From: Eremophila alpestris peregrina
Taxonomy: Eukaryota > Chordata > Aves > Passeriformes > Alaudidae
Assembly: GCA_009792885.1 (NCBI GenBank)
Contig: WMCF01000023.1
Location: 9,484,248-9,548,247 of the forward strand
Direction: 5' to 3'
Length of the DNA stretch: 64,000 nucleotides
The translations under genes and the position numbers were made by a program. The notes beneath the pieces are model-generated. The model made no database searches. It was not told where the DNA came from and worked only from the letters and a program-made list of their open reading frames with translations. Position 1 is the stretch's first letter, and every line of letters begins with the position of its first letter. This document shows, one piece after another, positions 12,930-24,760 of this stretch.

Positions 12930-13185
12930 GGAGTTGGTATGAAGCTGCGTCAGGGGAAGTTCACACTGGACATTAGAAAAAAGTTCTTGACTAAGAAGAT
13001 GGTCAATGACAGGAGCAGGATCCCCAGGGGAGGGGTCATGACCCCAAGCCAGTCAGAGTCCAAGGATTGTATGCACAATGCTTTGGTCATGTGCTTTAAT
13101 TTTAGGTAGACCTGTGAGGAGCGGGGAGTTGGACTTGATGATCCTCATAGATCCCTTTCAACTCAAGATATTCTATAATTCTATA
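12930..13185 (+). mobile_element. CR1 LINE 3'-end fragment (plus strand)
   Basis: This is a clear avian CR1 copy. Translated in the plus strand, residues read M-K-L-R-Q-G-K-F-T-L-D-I-R-K-K-F-L-T (about 12939-12992), the conserved C-terminal segment of CR1 ORF2. The CR1 3' untranslated tail follows, with GAGTTGGACTTGATGATCCT at 13125-13144, then ATCCCTTTCAACTC and a terminal pair of ATTCTATA-like units at 13169-13185, as expected of the CR1 3' end. The copy is truncated at its 5' side and the V-V-x-H-W-N-like segment is degraded to V-N-D-R-S-R-I. It is a dead insertion. An open frame at 12903-13109 is this CR1 remnant, not a host gene. Confidence 0.92.
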
Positions 13186-16100
13186 CTGAAAAATAGCTGC
13201 TGTTATTTAGCTGTTGAGAGGAGGCAAACCCAGAAAACATCAAAAAAAAACAGGCTTTAAATTTGGTCTGTGAAGAACTGAGTTGATGGAGAAAACAGAC
13301 ATAAATTTTGAAGCATATCATCACTGGTTAACGTGAGATGTGAAAAAACAAACCGTCCAGTTTTAGTAAAATTCTTGTAGGAAGGATTTGAAAAAAGTAT
13401 ATAGACACAATATGATTTATTATGTTCAGGAAGCTGATATCTAGTTTTCCAAACCAAAATGTTTCTAGCCTAAGATACAGTTAAAGTTCAAATATGAATA
13501 ATGATAGAAAAATATTCCCATTGTAGTCAGGAACAGTCTGTTACACATGGGTGTAGGCTGTTTTGAATGCTGTTTACTTTTGTGTTTTACTGCAATATTG
13601 TGTTTCATTATGCAATCCCATGAAACCTGCAGAGCAACAAGGCACAGCTTTTGCCATTCTCCAACAATGGACAAAAACCAGAACAACTCCTCTTAAGAGG
13701 AATTTTATTACTCTTAACAGAGCTCTAAATTATTTGTCATTGGTCAGAAAAAAAATGTAGCTGCTGTGCACCCTTGACCCTTCAGCAGTAGCTTGCTGCC
13801 TAAGTTGTTTATTCACTGAAAATATTTATGCAAGGGATAGGCGTGGAGTAGGGGCTGAACTGAAATTCCTGATGGGATAAGGGTAAATCTCATTCTTTCT
13901 TGGAAGAATTTGTGAAGTAAGGAAAAGTTCAACTTTGATTCATCCTCTTAACCAACCTGAGGCTCTTCTTTTGCACCTTCCTCTCTTGTCTTAAGCATGC
14001 AAACAACACACATCACATTGGGTATTCTTAGCTAGGTCTTCATCTCTTGCTGACTAGGTAGGATAAGCCTGATGCTAAAGCCTCAGCTGACACAGAGGAG
14101 ATTCTGTTTTATTTAGAATACACATACCTTCTGCTGCAGCTCGTTGAGCTCCACCTGTAAACTTTTTGTGGTTTGGGTTTTTAAACAAGCCTCACAATGA
14201 ACTTCATCTCTCTGAGCCCTGCAGAAGGCTCAGTGGGATACACAGGAATTTGGCATTTATTAGAGCTTTTAGCAAAAATGTCAGAAGGGGATGCAGCTAC
14301 CCTAAAGTGTAACACAAAATTAACAGTTTTTTAAACTGCCATATTTCTCAACAGCAGGCTCTTTTTATGTTGAAAACCCACATAAATCAGGCCACATCAC
14401 CAGGAAAAGAAAGGAACTCCAATGTTACTCTCAGAAAGAGTCAACTTAAAGCAACCTTTTTCTTCACTACTTTGTTCCTGGGTTTAGGTTGAAGCTGTAA
14501 CTTTTGGAAAGTAGTAAAAGTGATAATTACTACATATTAAACACAGAGTTCCAAATTACCTGCTTGCATTTTTGACAGTAACCCTTTCCAAGTGATACAC
14601 CAGTAACAATTATAGTAAAATATGTATTAAAGTCAAATAATCTAGTACAGATTCAAAAATCAAGCAAGCCTTTCTTACATAGTCATTTAAGGTTAAATGT
14701 GGGGTTTTCTAAATAAGAACAGAGGTCTTAAAAAATTCAAAGCAACTTTGTGTCTTGTTTACATAATTTCTTTCTGAGGTCAACAGAAACATTACCATTT
14801 TCCCATTGCAATAGTGTATGACATTTGAGAATTTCCATAAAGGAGCTACTTGTGAAAGGAGATGGTGCCCAATGTGAGAGTGGAGGACACACTAATCTTT
14901 TATGGCTACACTGATTTATTTTCCAAGGGCTGCCATTGGTGCAGTTTTCACTACATGTTGCAGAGGATGGTTCTGTAACACGGCTAAAAATCCACAGCTG
15001 GAATTAATCTTACTCTAAGATGTTACAGCATAGACATTTGCATCTGAACTACAGGTTCTGATGCACTCTTTAGTCTGTGGAGGAAAAACTAGTCATTTCA
15101 GGAAGTGATTAATTTCATCTAAAGTAACACGGAAAATAGGTGGGGGGATCCCTACCCTAGGATGGCTGATGACTCTTTGATGTAGGCACAATCCAGTGCA
15201 GGCAGTTTAGTGGAGGAATAGACATATGCAATGTGGACATCTAACCTAAGATGAATTCCAGTTCAGCTGAGGATCCCACTGTTCTGCCTAGATCTACTCA
15301 AAACTAAATTCTGTTATTTTTCTCAAATAAGAGCTCTGGTTTATAGACCAATGTATCAAAGTAATTTTGGGGAAAAAAATGTATGAGCTATGATTGCTAC
15401 AAAACTGAAGTACATTAAAAAAAAGCTCCTCTCATATGACCAAGTGTCTTTCTGATATCTCAATGCTATGTGCTTTGGAGAGGTAATAGTAGAAATCATG
15501 AAGATAAATGTGAGCAATGATAATTTATGACTATTTATTTGAAATAAATGACTGTAGTAATTATTGCAACCATAACCCAGATTGTCTGTGTTGATTGCAC
15601 TGGATGTCAGCTACAGACAGAGGTGGTTATAGTCCTAGGAATGGTACAACCCATGGTGGAAATGCAGAATAGTTTCATTTGTTTCTCTTAGACATCCAGC
15701 GTTTGTGGACAGGTAAAACTATCTCTTCAGCATGGTATTTTGAATTAAAGTATGGTAGGCAGAACCATCTGGAATCCAGTCTGTTTCCCCAAATTAATAT
15801 GATTAAGAGTGTCTGAATAGCTGGAACAGTAAACTTCAGTGGCAGTTTTGGGTTCTCAGTAGCTCCCGTGAATTAGTGGCACCCCAATTCAGGCCCTGCC
15901 CAAGTACTGCACTGTGGTGAGCTGTGAATCAGTACCAGATTCACTGACCTGGAGGCATAAATATAGACATTTATGCCTAGAGAACTAGGCATTAACTTCC
16001 TTGTTTGTTTGTGTATGTGTGTGGAACAGATGAAACACCAAAACCACTGAAAAGGGAAAGATAGAAATGTGAGGGCATGATCTCATCAGTCAGTATCTTT

Positions 16101-17429
16101 CATGAACTACCATTTCCAAAATACTGCCTTTGAAAGAACTTCAGCTTCTCCCCAAATTTTATATCTGACTTATGTTTGGCCCCTGACTTGGGCACAGATC
16201 TACTTATTGCAGGTGCTTGAGAAGAGAAAGTGTGGTGAAGATAGAATCAAAGGGTACAAAAATAAGTTGATTAAAGTTAAAATGGTGTATTTCAACATTT
16301 TGAAAAAAATACATATGTGGCCATATTACACATTGAGACGTCAAGCTCTTTGTAAACAGTTTTAAGCTCATGTAATGTCTAACTTTTGACTTCATATAAC
16401 TGATATTAAGTATTTTTAGCTCTTTCATACATCTTAGTACCTTCTACTGCTCAGCTTGCCTAAAACTGAAGTTAATTTCCTTGAAAGTTTCCTCTTTTAA
16501 ACCCATTCACCTTCAATAATTTCCTTTTTAATAAAAGCTGGTTTTGACTCTTTACAAAGTACAAGACTGAATAAGTTTATCCTTGCATACAATTTTTTTC
16601 ATGTTAAAATTTAAAAGATAAAAATACTTTTTCCTAAATTTAAAAGGGTATCTTAAAATGCGCATGATAGAAATGTGCAGGTAAGGGCAATTTAAAGCAA
16701 AATGAGCATAACAGCTTGATTTTCTGATAAGGTTGTTCTGAGAGTCTAAAGAAAGCCCTAAGTGGCTAACAATTATATTTACACTCATTTTAATTTGTTG
16801 TCTTGCTGCAGTTTTATGTTAACATCATATCCTAAGGTTCTTTTTCTACTTGCCTACTAGTTTTGCAGCTTTTTTTCCTCTCAGTGTGTGATGTCATCTA
16901 TCAGGGAACATAGAGAAATACTCATGTGTTTGTGGAATTAAGCAAATCATGAACATGTTCAGCATTTGTATCTAGACAGACATTAAATGGGATAACTTGA
17001 AAATACATTGTGCTGCATAAAACATGTGAATAACTTCTATCACATTGTAAAGCCTAGAGAACTTTCATTGCCCAAGAAAAATGGGAGATGTCTCTCAAGA
17101 ACATTAGCAAATTACCTGCTTTTTCTTGCTGTTATAGATAGATTTTTATTTATGCAGTCATACAGCCCAATTTCCAGTTCTAGCTCCCAGCTTTTACATC
17201 AGTAATCCCATCTTATTTTCTTCTGGCAATTGATTAGTAGTGTGAGATTGTGGACACAGTTCTCTGAGGGTGAAAAATCCCACTTACTAAAGAGCGGGTT
17301 TGAGAATCAAGGTTCCATATGCATTGATTACTGCAAGGCACAATGTGGTATAATAGGTGAGAACAAACTATGGTTACAAAGATCAAGTCTATTGTAGGTA
17401 CAAAAGCCTATTTCATGTACATTGAAGAG
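13186..17429. other. Unique AT-rich non-coding DNA
   Basis: Over 4 kb without a recognised gene or repeat. Open frames at 13257-13457, 13465-13686, 13563-13760, 16102-16365, 16204-16428 and 16552-16788 lie on both strands, overlap in places and show no domain. No tRNA cloverleaf or snRNA signature was seen. Confidence 0.5.
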
Positions 17430-17955
17430 CCTTGATTATTTAAAGGCATTTGTGCTGTTGGTTATTTTACACAGGTTATTTACACTGCTGATTAAATTGC
17501 TTGCAAAGCAGTCAGATTTCCATACACAAGTAGTCTAACAGAAATATTATGCAGCCAGCAATTTGCCAGTTGTCTGTTGACAAAGACAGAGAGTAAGCCA
17601 CTTACTACTGTTTTTATACAATGAATCATTTTTGTAAAAATGGAGCAGTCTAATGAAAATTCAAATGTATTGCTTTTCCAGATTCAAACAGAAATCCAAG
17701 CACTTCATATACTCTGCAAATAAGCCTCATTTGCCACTGTGTATCAACCAACAAGCAATTTCAGTTCTCCATGCAGATTTTAAATAAAATTCTCTAAATT
17801 TAAACAGGTAATTCCATTTTACTTCCATAAACAGATACTTTCAAAATATTTAGACATCTGTATATAATACCGTTTAAACTGTTTGTTCTAAAACATAAAT
17901 AGCTATCTCAGTGTTTGAGTTACCACCTGATGTCTTTCTCATTTAAGGAGAAAAC
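17430..17955. promoter_or_regulatory. Candidate conserved non-coding element (inferred)
   Basis: A transposon-free, high-complexity AT-rich block with repeated homeodomain- and MEF2/forkhead-like AT words (for example TGATTAAATTGC near 17490-17501) and few homopolymers. This is the texture of ultraconserved or enhancer DNA in vertebrate gene deserts. Conservation cannot be judged from one sequence. Confidence 0.2.
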
Positions 17956-19330
17956 ATAAAAAATAATTGGGATAACCAGCGTCAGGAACAATGCTTACAC
18001 AGCATGTCAGCACCATTTATTGTGCCTTAATTGTAAGAACACTTAGAGGGGAGCTGTGGGTGGACTGGCTCGGCAGGAGATGTGAAATGCCAGGTCTTGG
18101 GGAGATTTCGCAGCTTTGCTGAGGGTTTCACCAGTGCTCCTGTGCTCAGCTAACATAACCCAGGGCAGTGCCACTTTGAGGGAAAGGGCCTTAGGCCTGG
18201 AAACAAGAGCATGAAATGGTTTGAGCATGAAATGAAACTAGAGCACGTTTCAGAAGCGTTCTGCCCCTCTTAGCACCGGGGTACCACAGGTCAGACACAC
18301 CTTTGAGGCTGAGCCCTGTCCATTTTCTCTCTTTTTTTCAGCACCCCAGCCAATTCTGCTTCACTGCCATTACCAACTCCACAAATGTTTAGGATCTTTG
18401 GGAGCTCTGGTCCTTGCTTTTGTTGCACAGCCCTTTGGAATGACTTCTCCCTACTCACCAGCGCAGCCACACCCTGCCCTTTCCCACCTGTGTGTGTGCT
18501 GCATGTCTGACTTGTTGCATGTAGCATGCACATCTGCTACATTGCATGCTTAGATAGTAGGATTACTACTAGCTGCCACATGTTTTCTAGTAGGTAAGCA
18601 TTTAGGCCTAAAATTATATTCTCTTTTCTGCCCTACATATGTAGAAAGTAGTCCAGCTCTCTGTGAATTTAATAGAAACTGGATCAGGTTCTTATCATGA
18701 TCATTTTTGTCATGTGCCAGTTGGCACAAACATTAAAGACAATCAGATTTCAGCCATATTTGCGTATTGGTGAATTGGAAAAGATTTATACTAAGGATCT
18801 AAATTGAGAAAGGTGTAGAATTTTCTTGTTTAGTTTGATCTACTTGCAAAAGAAAAAAATCTATCTGAAAAAATTGCATACTCAAAATTATTATTTTTAA
18901 ATTTTCTCCAATGCGCTTCCTGTAATCCACTGCATATTGTGAAAAGTCATTATTTTCTCACAGTTTCACAAGGTCTTTCACACAGCATGAGAGAATACAA
19001 AGACTTTGAAAAGTGTTTATAGGATATGTGAATTATGATTGAAAGTTCAAAGAATCTGTCACAAACATTCAGACATGGATATAAAATACCTGAAACTGCT
19101 TTTGAATCAGTAATTGAAATTGACTGTATTACCAACTGAAAGTATCCTTAAAAAAAAAAAAATTATGTATATCTGGTATATTCAGGAGAAGTTCATTTTA
19201 AACACAGGGAACTTGTTCATCACTGTCATGTCACTCCTGAAATCTCTGGCAAAACTTTCACTGAAATGGAGTGTGATTGTATTTTCATCTGGCATGTATG
19301 TATTAAGTGTATAAAAGGTAGATAAGTGTA
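17956..19330. other. Unique DNA with a GC-richer patch at about 18040-18530
   Basis: The first part is unusually GC-rich for this window and is open on the minus strand at 18043-18228 and 18291-18533. The conceptual peptides have no domain I recognise. A 12-bp direct repeat (GAGCATGAAATG) occurs at 18207-18218 and 18223-18234. It may be an old repeat too decayed to name or a transcribed non-coding exon. The rest (18540-19330) is plain AT-rich sequence. Confidence 0.4.
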
Positions 19331-19699
19331 TATCATAGAATCACCACCATAGAAGGGTGTGGGTTGAAAGGGACCTTAAAAATCACCCAGTTCAAGCCCC
19401 TCTGCCATGGGCAGGGACATCTTTCACTCGACCAGGCTGCTCAGAGCCCCATCCAACCTGGATTTGAACACTTTCAGGGATGGAGCATCCACCACCTATG
19501 CTGGGCAACCTGTGCCAGTGCCCCACCACCCTCACAGTAAAGAATTTCTTCCAAATATCTAATCCAAACTTGCTCTCTTTCAGTTTGAAACCATTCCCTC
19601 TTGTCCTGTCACTGCCTGCTCTTGTAAACAGTCTCCCTTTTTTTTGTAGGCTTCCTTCAGGTATTGGAAAGTTGCAATTAGGTTACTCTGAAGCCTTCA
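19331..19699 (-). mobile_element. CR1 LINE 3'-end fragment (minus strand)
   Basis: This is the best-preserved CR1 here. In plus-strand order it starts with the reverse complement of the 3' terminus (TATCATAGAATCA, 19331-19343), then the GGTTGAAAGGGACCTTAAAA word, TGGGCAGGGACATCTTTCAC and TCCAACCTGGATTTGAACAC. It runs into the coding part that, on the minus strand, encodes the C-terminal CR1 ORF2 segment (F-K-L-K-E-like, W-K-K-F-F-T-V-like and H-R-W-like residues). It is truncated at the ORF2 side near 19699, immediately before an AT-rich low-complexity patch. The open frame at 19480-19713 on the plus strand is only its antisense. Typical of bird genomes and inactive. Confidence 0.95.
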
Positions 19700-19745
19700 A
19701 TAAAAATATATAATATAACAATATATAAATAATGTGTATATACAC
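19697..19745. repeat. AT-rich low-complexity patch
   Basis: A run of AATATATAA-type words directly abuts the truncated side of the CR1 copy. It may be part of the insertion target; target-primed insertion of CR1 at such sites is possible but not shown. Confidence 0.6.
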
Positions 19746-21556
19746 AAAGAGATTATGTATCTGTCCTCAGAAAGATTAGCTCACAGTTAAAGTAATGTTG
19801 ATAGTATTTTTTAAACAATTACATACTGATGTTGCTGTCAATGCTGTCAGTAAATCAAGATATAGAGACTTATTTCTGTTAAATATATGCTAAATACATA
19901 TGAAAATATAATATTCATTATATCATTCATTCAGTTAATTTGAGATATTTTAACATGGGCTATCAGAAATTAAAAACTATATATAACTTAGACTGTGAAA
20001 AAGCACATTATTAACTGTGTGCCTTCCATAAAGAAATATATCAGAATAGTTGCTGCATTTGGAGCAAGTGGAAGTGAATTTCGGCATAGTCATCCAGACA
20101 CTGTGGCCATGTGCTAAGCTGACTTCTGTTTTTTTTCAGAAGAAAGGATAAAGGAGGTTGTGTATTCATGATTTATTCATATGATTCTTCAGATCCTGCC
20201 CCCTGAAAGAATACATGGTCCTTTGACCACACTGAATCTCCCTTTTAGAGATATTTGTATACCTTGGCAATTGTTCATTTTGTGGGTAATGGGTGGTGTG
20301 TGTTATTGAAGGATTGAAAACTGGTTTGCTCTGTGTATATATATACACCCTTATTTCAGAAAGTTGCATGCTTTTTGTATTCTTGACTTTTAGTCCTATA
20401 AACAGAATTGAAATGGCTTTAAAAGGAAAAGCATCTGCTTCCAAGCATTAAAAAGATATCTTAGAAAAAGGGGAAAATAATCAAACTTTATTAATTTCTA
20501 TGGTTAAAAAAAGCATCGCACAAAAATATTCCTGCCTGTGCTTTCAAGGTTGACTCAGGAGAGGAGACATTTTCTGAAATATATATCTTTTAGCATATAT
20601 ATTTTTCAATTATTCTCTTTCATTTTATAAAGTAAGATAATTCCTGCTCATTCCTTTATCTGGGATTTTGCAAAGCAGCAGCAAGTCCTATAATGCCAAG
20701 CAAATAATTTGAGAGAGAATTATTATTTAAATGTCTGGCTTGAGAGTATTTTTTGCTGCTCTGCTGAAGTAAGGTGAGAATTTTCCTTTACCCAGGGTGT
20801 GTATGTGTCTTTCAGTTACCTGAGCTAGCAGCAATATTTTGGCCACAGGTCATATCCAAGGTCGATGAATCCATCTGTATGTGCATTGAATATATCTAAG
20901 AGGAAATGTGTTTGTGTTTGCATGTAGTTTATAACATGTGTTTGTGCTTGTATGAAAAGTTTTATGTTGGAAGACGAGCACTGTTACCTTCCACAGAAAC
21001 ATTAGGAATGGGAAAGCCTCAGCATCTCTGGAAAGAGTTCAGGGCTATCCTATGTCTAATATAAAAATTGCTCTGAAAATTTTGTAGTAACATCACTGAT
21101 TTTTTAAGGTAGTACTTTTTACTCATTCTCAACATATCACTTGGCTAGTAGAATCCCTCTGTGGATTATCATGAAAATTAATTATTTTATTAACCCCAAA
21201 ACTAATGCAAATCATCTGAAAGGAAAAAAACGGCTTTCATATTAACCATTAGTGCTTTGCAGCAAAATAGAAACGTCTATCTGAACAGAATTGCTTTCTG
21301 TGTATCTGTTGCTTATTTGCTTTGATACCATGGTAGCAACATTTCAATAGAGTCTATAGAAAAAAAGAAAAAAAAAAGTCTCATTTGTAGCTGCCTAAGA
21401 AATACTTAATTTACTTTTTAATGAAGTTCATTACTTAAGACTTTGTGTGCTACAGTATTGCTGGAAGCTGGAACCTGACCCCACTTTGCTTTTTCTTTCT
21501 TCACATATTTGCTTTTATCATGTCAGTTTTACTCAAGTGACACTGAAATATGCAGA
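19746..21556. other. Unique AT-rich non-coding DNA
   Basis: No gene, RNA gene or transposon recognised. The minus-strand open frame at 20166-20444 (92 codons) shows no domain. A short TATATATA run at about 20336-20345 and an A-rich run at 21358-21377 are simple sequence. Confidence 0.5.
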
Positions 21557-21619
21557 TTTTTTTCCCTTTTTCTTCCTTTTTTTTTCTTTTTTCTTTTTTT
21601 TTTTTNTTTTTTTTTTTTT
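21557..21619. repeat. Pyrimidine (T/C) tract containing the only N
   Basis: About 63 bases of T with scattered C, including an undetermined base at 21606 inside a long T run. The tract inflates two artefactual open frames, one on each strand. The N marks a consensus that could not be resolved across the homopolymer. Confidence 0.95.
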
Positions 21620-21833
21620 CCAGAAGGAGCTTATCAGTTGCAAGGCCTAGATTGTGAGTGTAAGCTTTGATGTTAACAGCACCAGTGCCTTTCTTTTTTA
21701 TTTGGGGCATTAAGTTCAATTACATATTCAAAGTATCTGTTCAATGCTTTTGCTGGAATGTTTCAATAATTAAAATAACTGAGCTTTTTTAAAGTAGACT
21801 TTCCTCAGTGTTTTGATCCTAGTGCAGTTGTGA

Positions 21834-21880
21834 CTCAGACCAAATCCTGTTCTCCATTAATTTCATTGATTTCAAATCTC
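21834..21880 (-). mobile_element. Possible ancient CR1-type 3' fragment
   Basis: The words CAAATCCTG (21841-21849) and CTCCATTAATTTCATTGATT (21852-21871) resemble the end of old sauropsid CR1 lineages, in which a tract on the pattern of 'cattgaagtcaatg' recurs. The match is short, remembered and eroded; strand is assigned loosely. Confidence 0.3.
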
Positions 21881-22170
21881 TGTGTCCGTGTTCATAGGCC
21901 AATGCAGCATTTTTCAAAAGCAGCACTTTAAGGAGTTGCCTGCAAAACACATCAGCCAAAAGGATATTTACTCTCTTCTGTTTTATGCTGAAAAAAATTA
22001 CACACTGATAAAGAACTGCAGTATAGAAATATTTACTTCGTGAAAAATACGCTGAGTTTATCCTGATGTTTACTGACCAGTGCTATGAGAAGCAAGCTGT
22101 AAGTCAGTGTTTCAAAGATGGTGTGTCTGATGGAAAAACAACAATTACTTCATATGTTTTGAGAGACAGT
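21881..22170. other. Unique non-coding DNA
   Basis: No feature recognised. Confidence 0.45.
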
Positions 22171-22260
22171 AAAAAAATCCAAACACAAAAAACCAACCAA
22201 CCAAACACACACATACACACAATAAACCACCAGCCAACCAAACCCAACCCAAAAATCAAA
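22171..22260. repeat. C/A-rich low-complexity DNA
   Basis: A strongly strand-asymmetric stretch built from A and C words (AAACC, CCAACCAA, CACACA) with almost no G. It makes long low-complexity open frames on both strands (22066-22362 plus, 22104-22328 minus), which are not genes. Confidence 0.85.
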
Positions 22261-22281
22261 ATAATTTTAACTGCATGGCCA

Positions 22282-22327
22282 TGCAAGTCCATATTTAAAA
22301 GCTGCAAGTCCATAGTTAAAAACTGCA
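22282..22327. repeat. 21-bp tandem duplication
   Basis: Two adjacent 21-bp units, 22282-22302 and 22303-22323, both begin TGCAAGTCCATA and differ at two positions. They are followed by a partial third unit (TGCA). The repeat abuts the C/A-rich tract and probably arose by local slippage. Confidence 0.85.
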
Positions 22328-22924
22328 TTTATCCACTAAACTTTTTAACAATGCTTTTGTGAACAATTCACGGAGGTCTCCTAACATGATAAGATAGCTT
22401 ATAAAAAAAAAAAAAATCAAAGTGGATTCAAGAGCTGTCTGAGTCTTCAGATACTCCTATTTCCACTTCAAGCTCTCCAAGCAAACTCAAAGCCTGGCCA
22501 GTTTTCCTCCAGAGTCCCTAGTTGGGAAAACAAGGTCTTGAAAAAAATTATGTCTCTTGTTGTTACAGCCAGACAGATAATTTTTAAACTTAGAAAAGAT
22601 TATCAAGCTTCATTTAAATCTTTTGGGAAGATAAAGGAGAACACAGGGAAAAAGCAGCAATAGCCACAAAAAAGCAAAGTAACAAACATAGGTGGTTAAA
22701 ATATGCAGAGAGGCTGAAAGATGCATGAGTATTTTGTATTGAGAAATATTGGAGGTGGTCAGAATTTGCACATTACAATTACACCTACTAGTCCCAGTTT
22801 CAGTGAGTCAGTCAGCACAAGCACCTGAGCATGAATCCTGTGTTTCCTCTTGGTCTGGAAAACCCCAAAATTCTATTGATGAGGTTTTACAAACTAAACC
22901 TTGACTTTCTCAGTTGATTTCCTC
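22328..22924. other. Unique non-coding DNA
   Basis: Contains a 14-A run near 22404-22417. No gene or transposon recognised. Confidence 0.45.
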
Positions 22925-22990
22925 TAAAAATAACAAACACAAACCCAAAAAAACAAACCAACAAAAAAAAAAAGAAAACTAAAAAAACCC
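22925..22990. repeat. A/C-rich low-complexity DNA
   Basis: A second A-rich tract with CAAACAC and AAACC words, similar in composition to that at 22171-22260. It has almost no G or T. Confidence 0.85.
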
Positions 22991-24521
22991 AGTAATATGG
23001 AAACTACTGTTATGTCTAGTGTAAGCAGGTGAACATACAGTTGTAACTAGAAAGTCAGGAAATAAGGCAGGCAACACTAAAAAGGAAGTATTTTGAGAAG
23101 ATGAGATAATACACTCAACAACTTAATTGAAAATCAATGTTTTTGTCTCTACGGAAGAAGAGCTTTTCAGCTAATATACTGTCAATTAATAGGACTGCTT
23201 ATGCTATGATATTGTGTGAATTCTTTCCATGCCTTTAGAGTGATTGTTTTAAGTAAGCTGGAAGTTCTACAGAAATTGTTTCTCAGCCTGAATCAGTATT
23301 TCTGTATTTTGAGGAAGTATAAGGGTTAAAATTATTTTGGCAGGGCAGCGCAAAGTGTCATTTGGCTTTTATCCTGAGGATGTGCAGTGGCATCAACAGG
23401 GAAGGATGCAATGGCAGTGGCTTTCAGGACATCAAGTGTCAGCATCACAAGCAGAAGCAGCATGAGCAGACTGTGCTGATGGTTCTTCTTTCTTCCTCTG
23501 CCATTAGAAAGTTGGTGTGTGCCAACAGCTCTCACAAAGTGGCATCCAAATTGCCGCAGTTATTTCCAGCCCTAAATTTCAGGAAGAGCTGCCCAGTAGT
23601 GACAGAGACTGGAGCACATCTTTCTGGGCACCAGCTCAGAGCCACAGACATCCTGGATCAGCACAGAAGCAGGGACTTCAGTGGAATGACATCAGTTAAT
23701 GCCAGCTAGAGATTTGCCCCTGTGCTGTGTGATCCCCTACTCTGGCTGGCCCCAAAGACACAGCCAGCTCTTCCTCCAGCCACAATCAGAGAACAACATC
23801 CTGACAGCTGAGTTCAGTCTAATTCCCTGCCTTAAATATAATGCTTCAAGCTGTGAAAGGCAAAGAAGAAGTGGTAGGGATTTGTGTACCATCTTCTATG
23901 AGGAGAGGTAAAATAGGTAGGGAACATCCTCTTTCCGTGGAAAGTTTTGTTTTAAAAAGGAAAAACAACTGGTAAAATCTTGGTTGTCATTGTGCTTGGA
24001 AAAAAAAATCTCCATAAATTATTGGAGACAGTGGTTGCAATTAACAAATAATTTTTATTTGCTAAATATTGCATAGCTCTTCCCTGAAGAGTCTTGAGAA
24101 ACTTGTCTTCTATTAATGATTTTGAAAAAAAAAAAAGCTATTATTTCACTACTTATTTTAAGTTTGATTAACTATTTCTCACCAGTTGTCTGACAAACTT
24201 TTATAACTATTTTTAACCTGCAAGTTGCTAAGGTAAAAAATACAGAGATAAACAAGATACTGTAATTTAACTAAATACCTCATGGTAGAGTGAATACTTT
24301 AGCTTACAGCAAATTAAAAATAGGTAATTTGTGTAAGTTTTTTATTGATGCATGGTAATTCAGCAGGGCAAAAAACTGTCTCTGAGCCTTAAGTCTTTTT
24401 GCATGTATAAGCTATCACCAGTGAAATTACTTTTGTGGTTAGGCTGATACTCCTCAGTGACCTGCATAAGCTGTGGAAGCAGTCAGTGCACAAAACTCTT
24501 CTTATATAGTTTCCTCATGTA
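22991..24521. other. Unique DNA with a GC-richer patch at about 23340-23900
   Basis: The patch is open on the plus strand at 23362-23709 (115 codons), partly in another frame at 23517-23699, and on the minus strand at 23332-23535. The minus-strand peptide has a leucine-rich stretch resembling a signal peptide, but simultaneous openness in three frames argues for composition rather than coding. No domain is recognised. The remaining DNA to 24521 is AT-rich and featureless. Confidence 0.4.
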
Positions 24522-24527
24522 GTTAAC
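24522..24527. other. Left target-site duplication of the solo LTR (GTTAAC)
   Basis: The six bases GTTAAC directly precede the TGT terminus of the LTR and are repeated exactly at 24967-24972 after its ACA terminus. A 6-bp duplication fits class II (ERVK/alpharetrovirus-like) integration. GTTAAC is its own reverse complement. Confidence 0.85.
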
Positions 24528-24665
24528 TGTGGCTGCCCGGGGTCAGCGTGGGGTTTTTGTCTCCCCTGTTGGACTGGGAAGCTTGTGGGGGGGACATGAA
24601 TATGCATGGAGGCCCAAAGCCATTGGTCACGGTAATGCTGTCACTCCCCGACTTCTCTGTATCTT

Positions 24666-24709
24666 ATTGGATGGTCCTGTGCTAGCCACGCCCCGGACCG
24701 AAGTTATAA
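24666..24709 (+). promoter_or_regulatory. LTR promoter: inverted CCAAT box and TATA-like box
   Basis: ATTGG at 24666-24670 lies about 35 bp upstream of TTATAA at 24704-24709. Transcription would be expected to start roughly 25-30 bp after the TATA-like box, about 20-30 bp before the AATAAA. This gives the short R region often seen in retroviral LTRs. It could act as an alternative promoter for flanking DNA. Confidence 0.55.
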
Positions 24710-24754
24710 GAATGCTGTCCGAGAGATATTCGAGGCTTTTGGAAGCAGCAGCCA

Positions 24755-24760
24755 AATAAA
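24755..24760 (+). terminator. LTR polyadenylation signal AATAAA
   Basis: A canonical AATAAA lies inside the solo LTR about 46 bp after the TATA-like box, as expected for the R-region poly(A) signal. Cleavage would be expected around 24772-24785. Confidence 0.7.

Noticed and set aside
19480..19713. Plus-strand 77-codon open frame
   Set aside because: It is the antisense of the CR1 ORF2 tail at 19331-19699.
23332..23535. Minus-strand peptide with a leucine-rich segment like a signal peptide
   Set aside because: The same DNA is open on the plus strand in two frames, so the openness follows base composition. No homologue or cleavage-site context can be shown.
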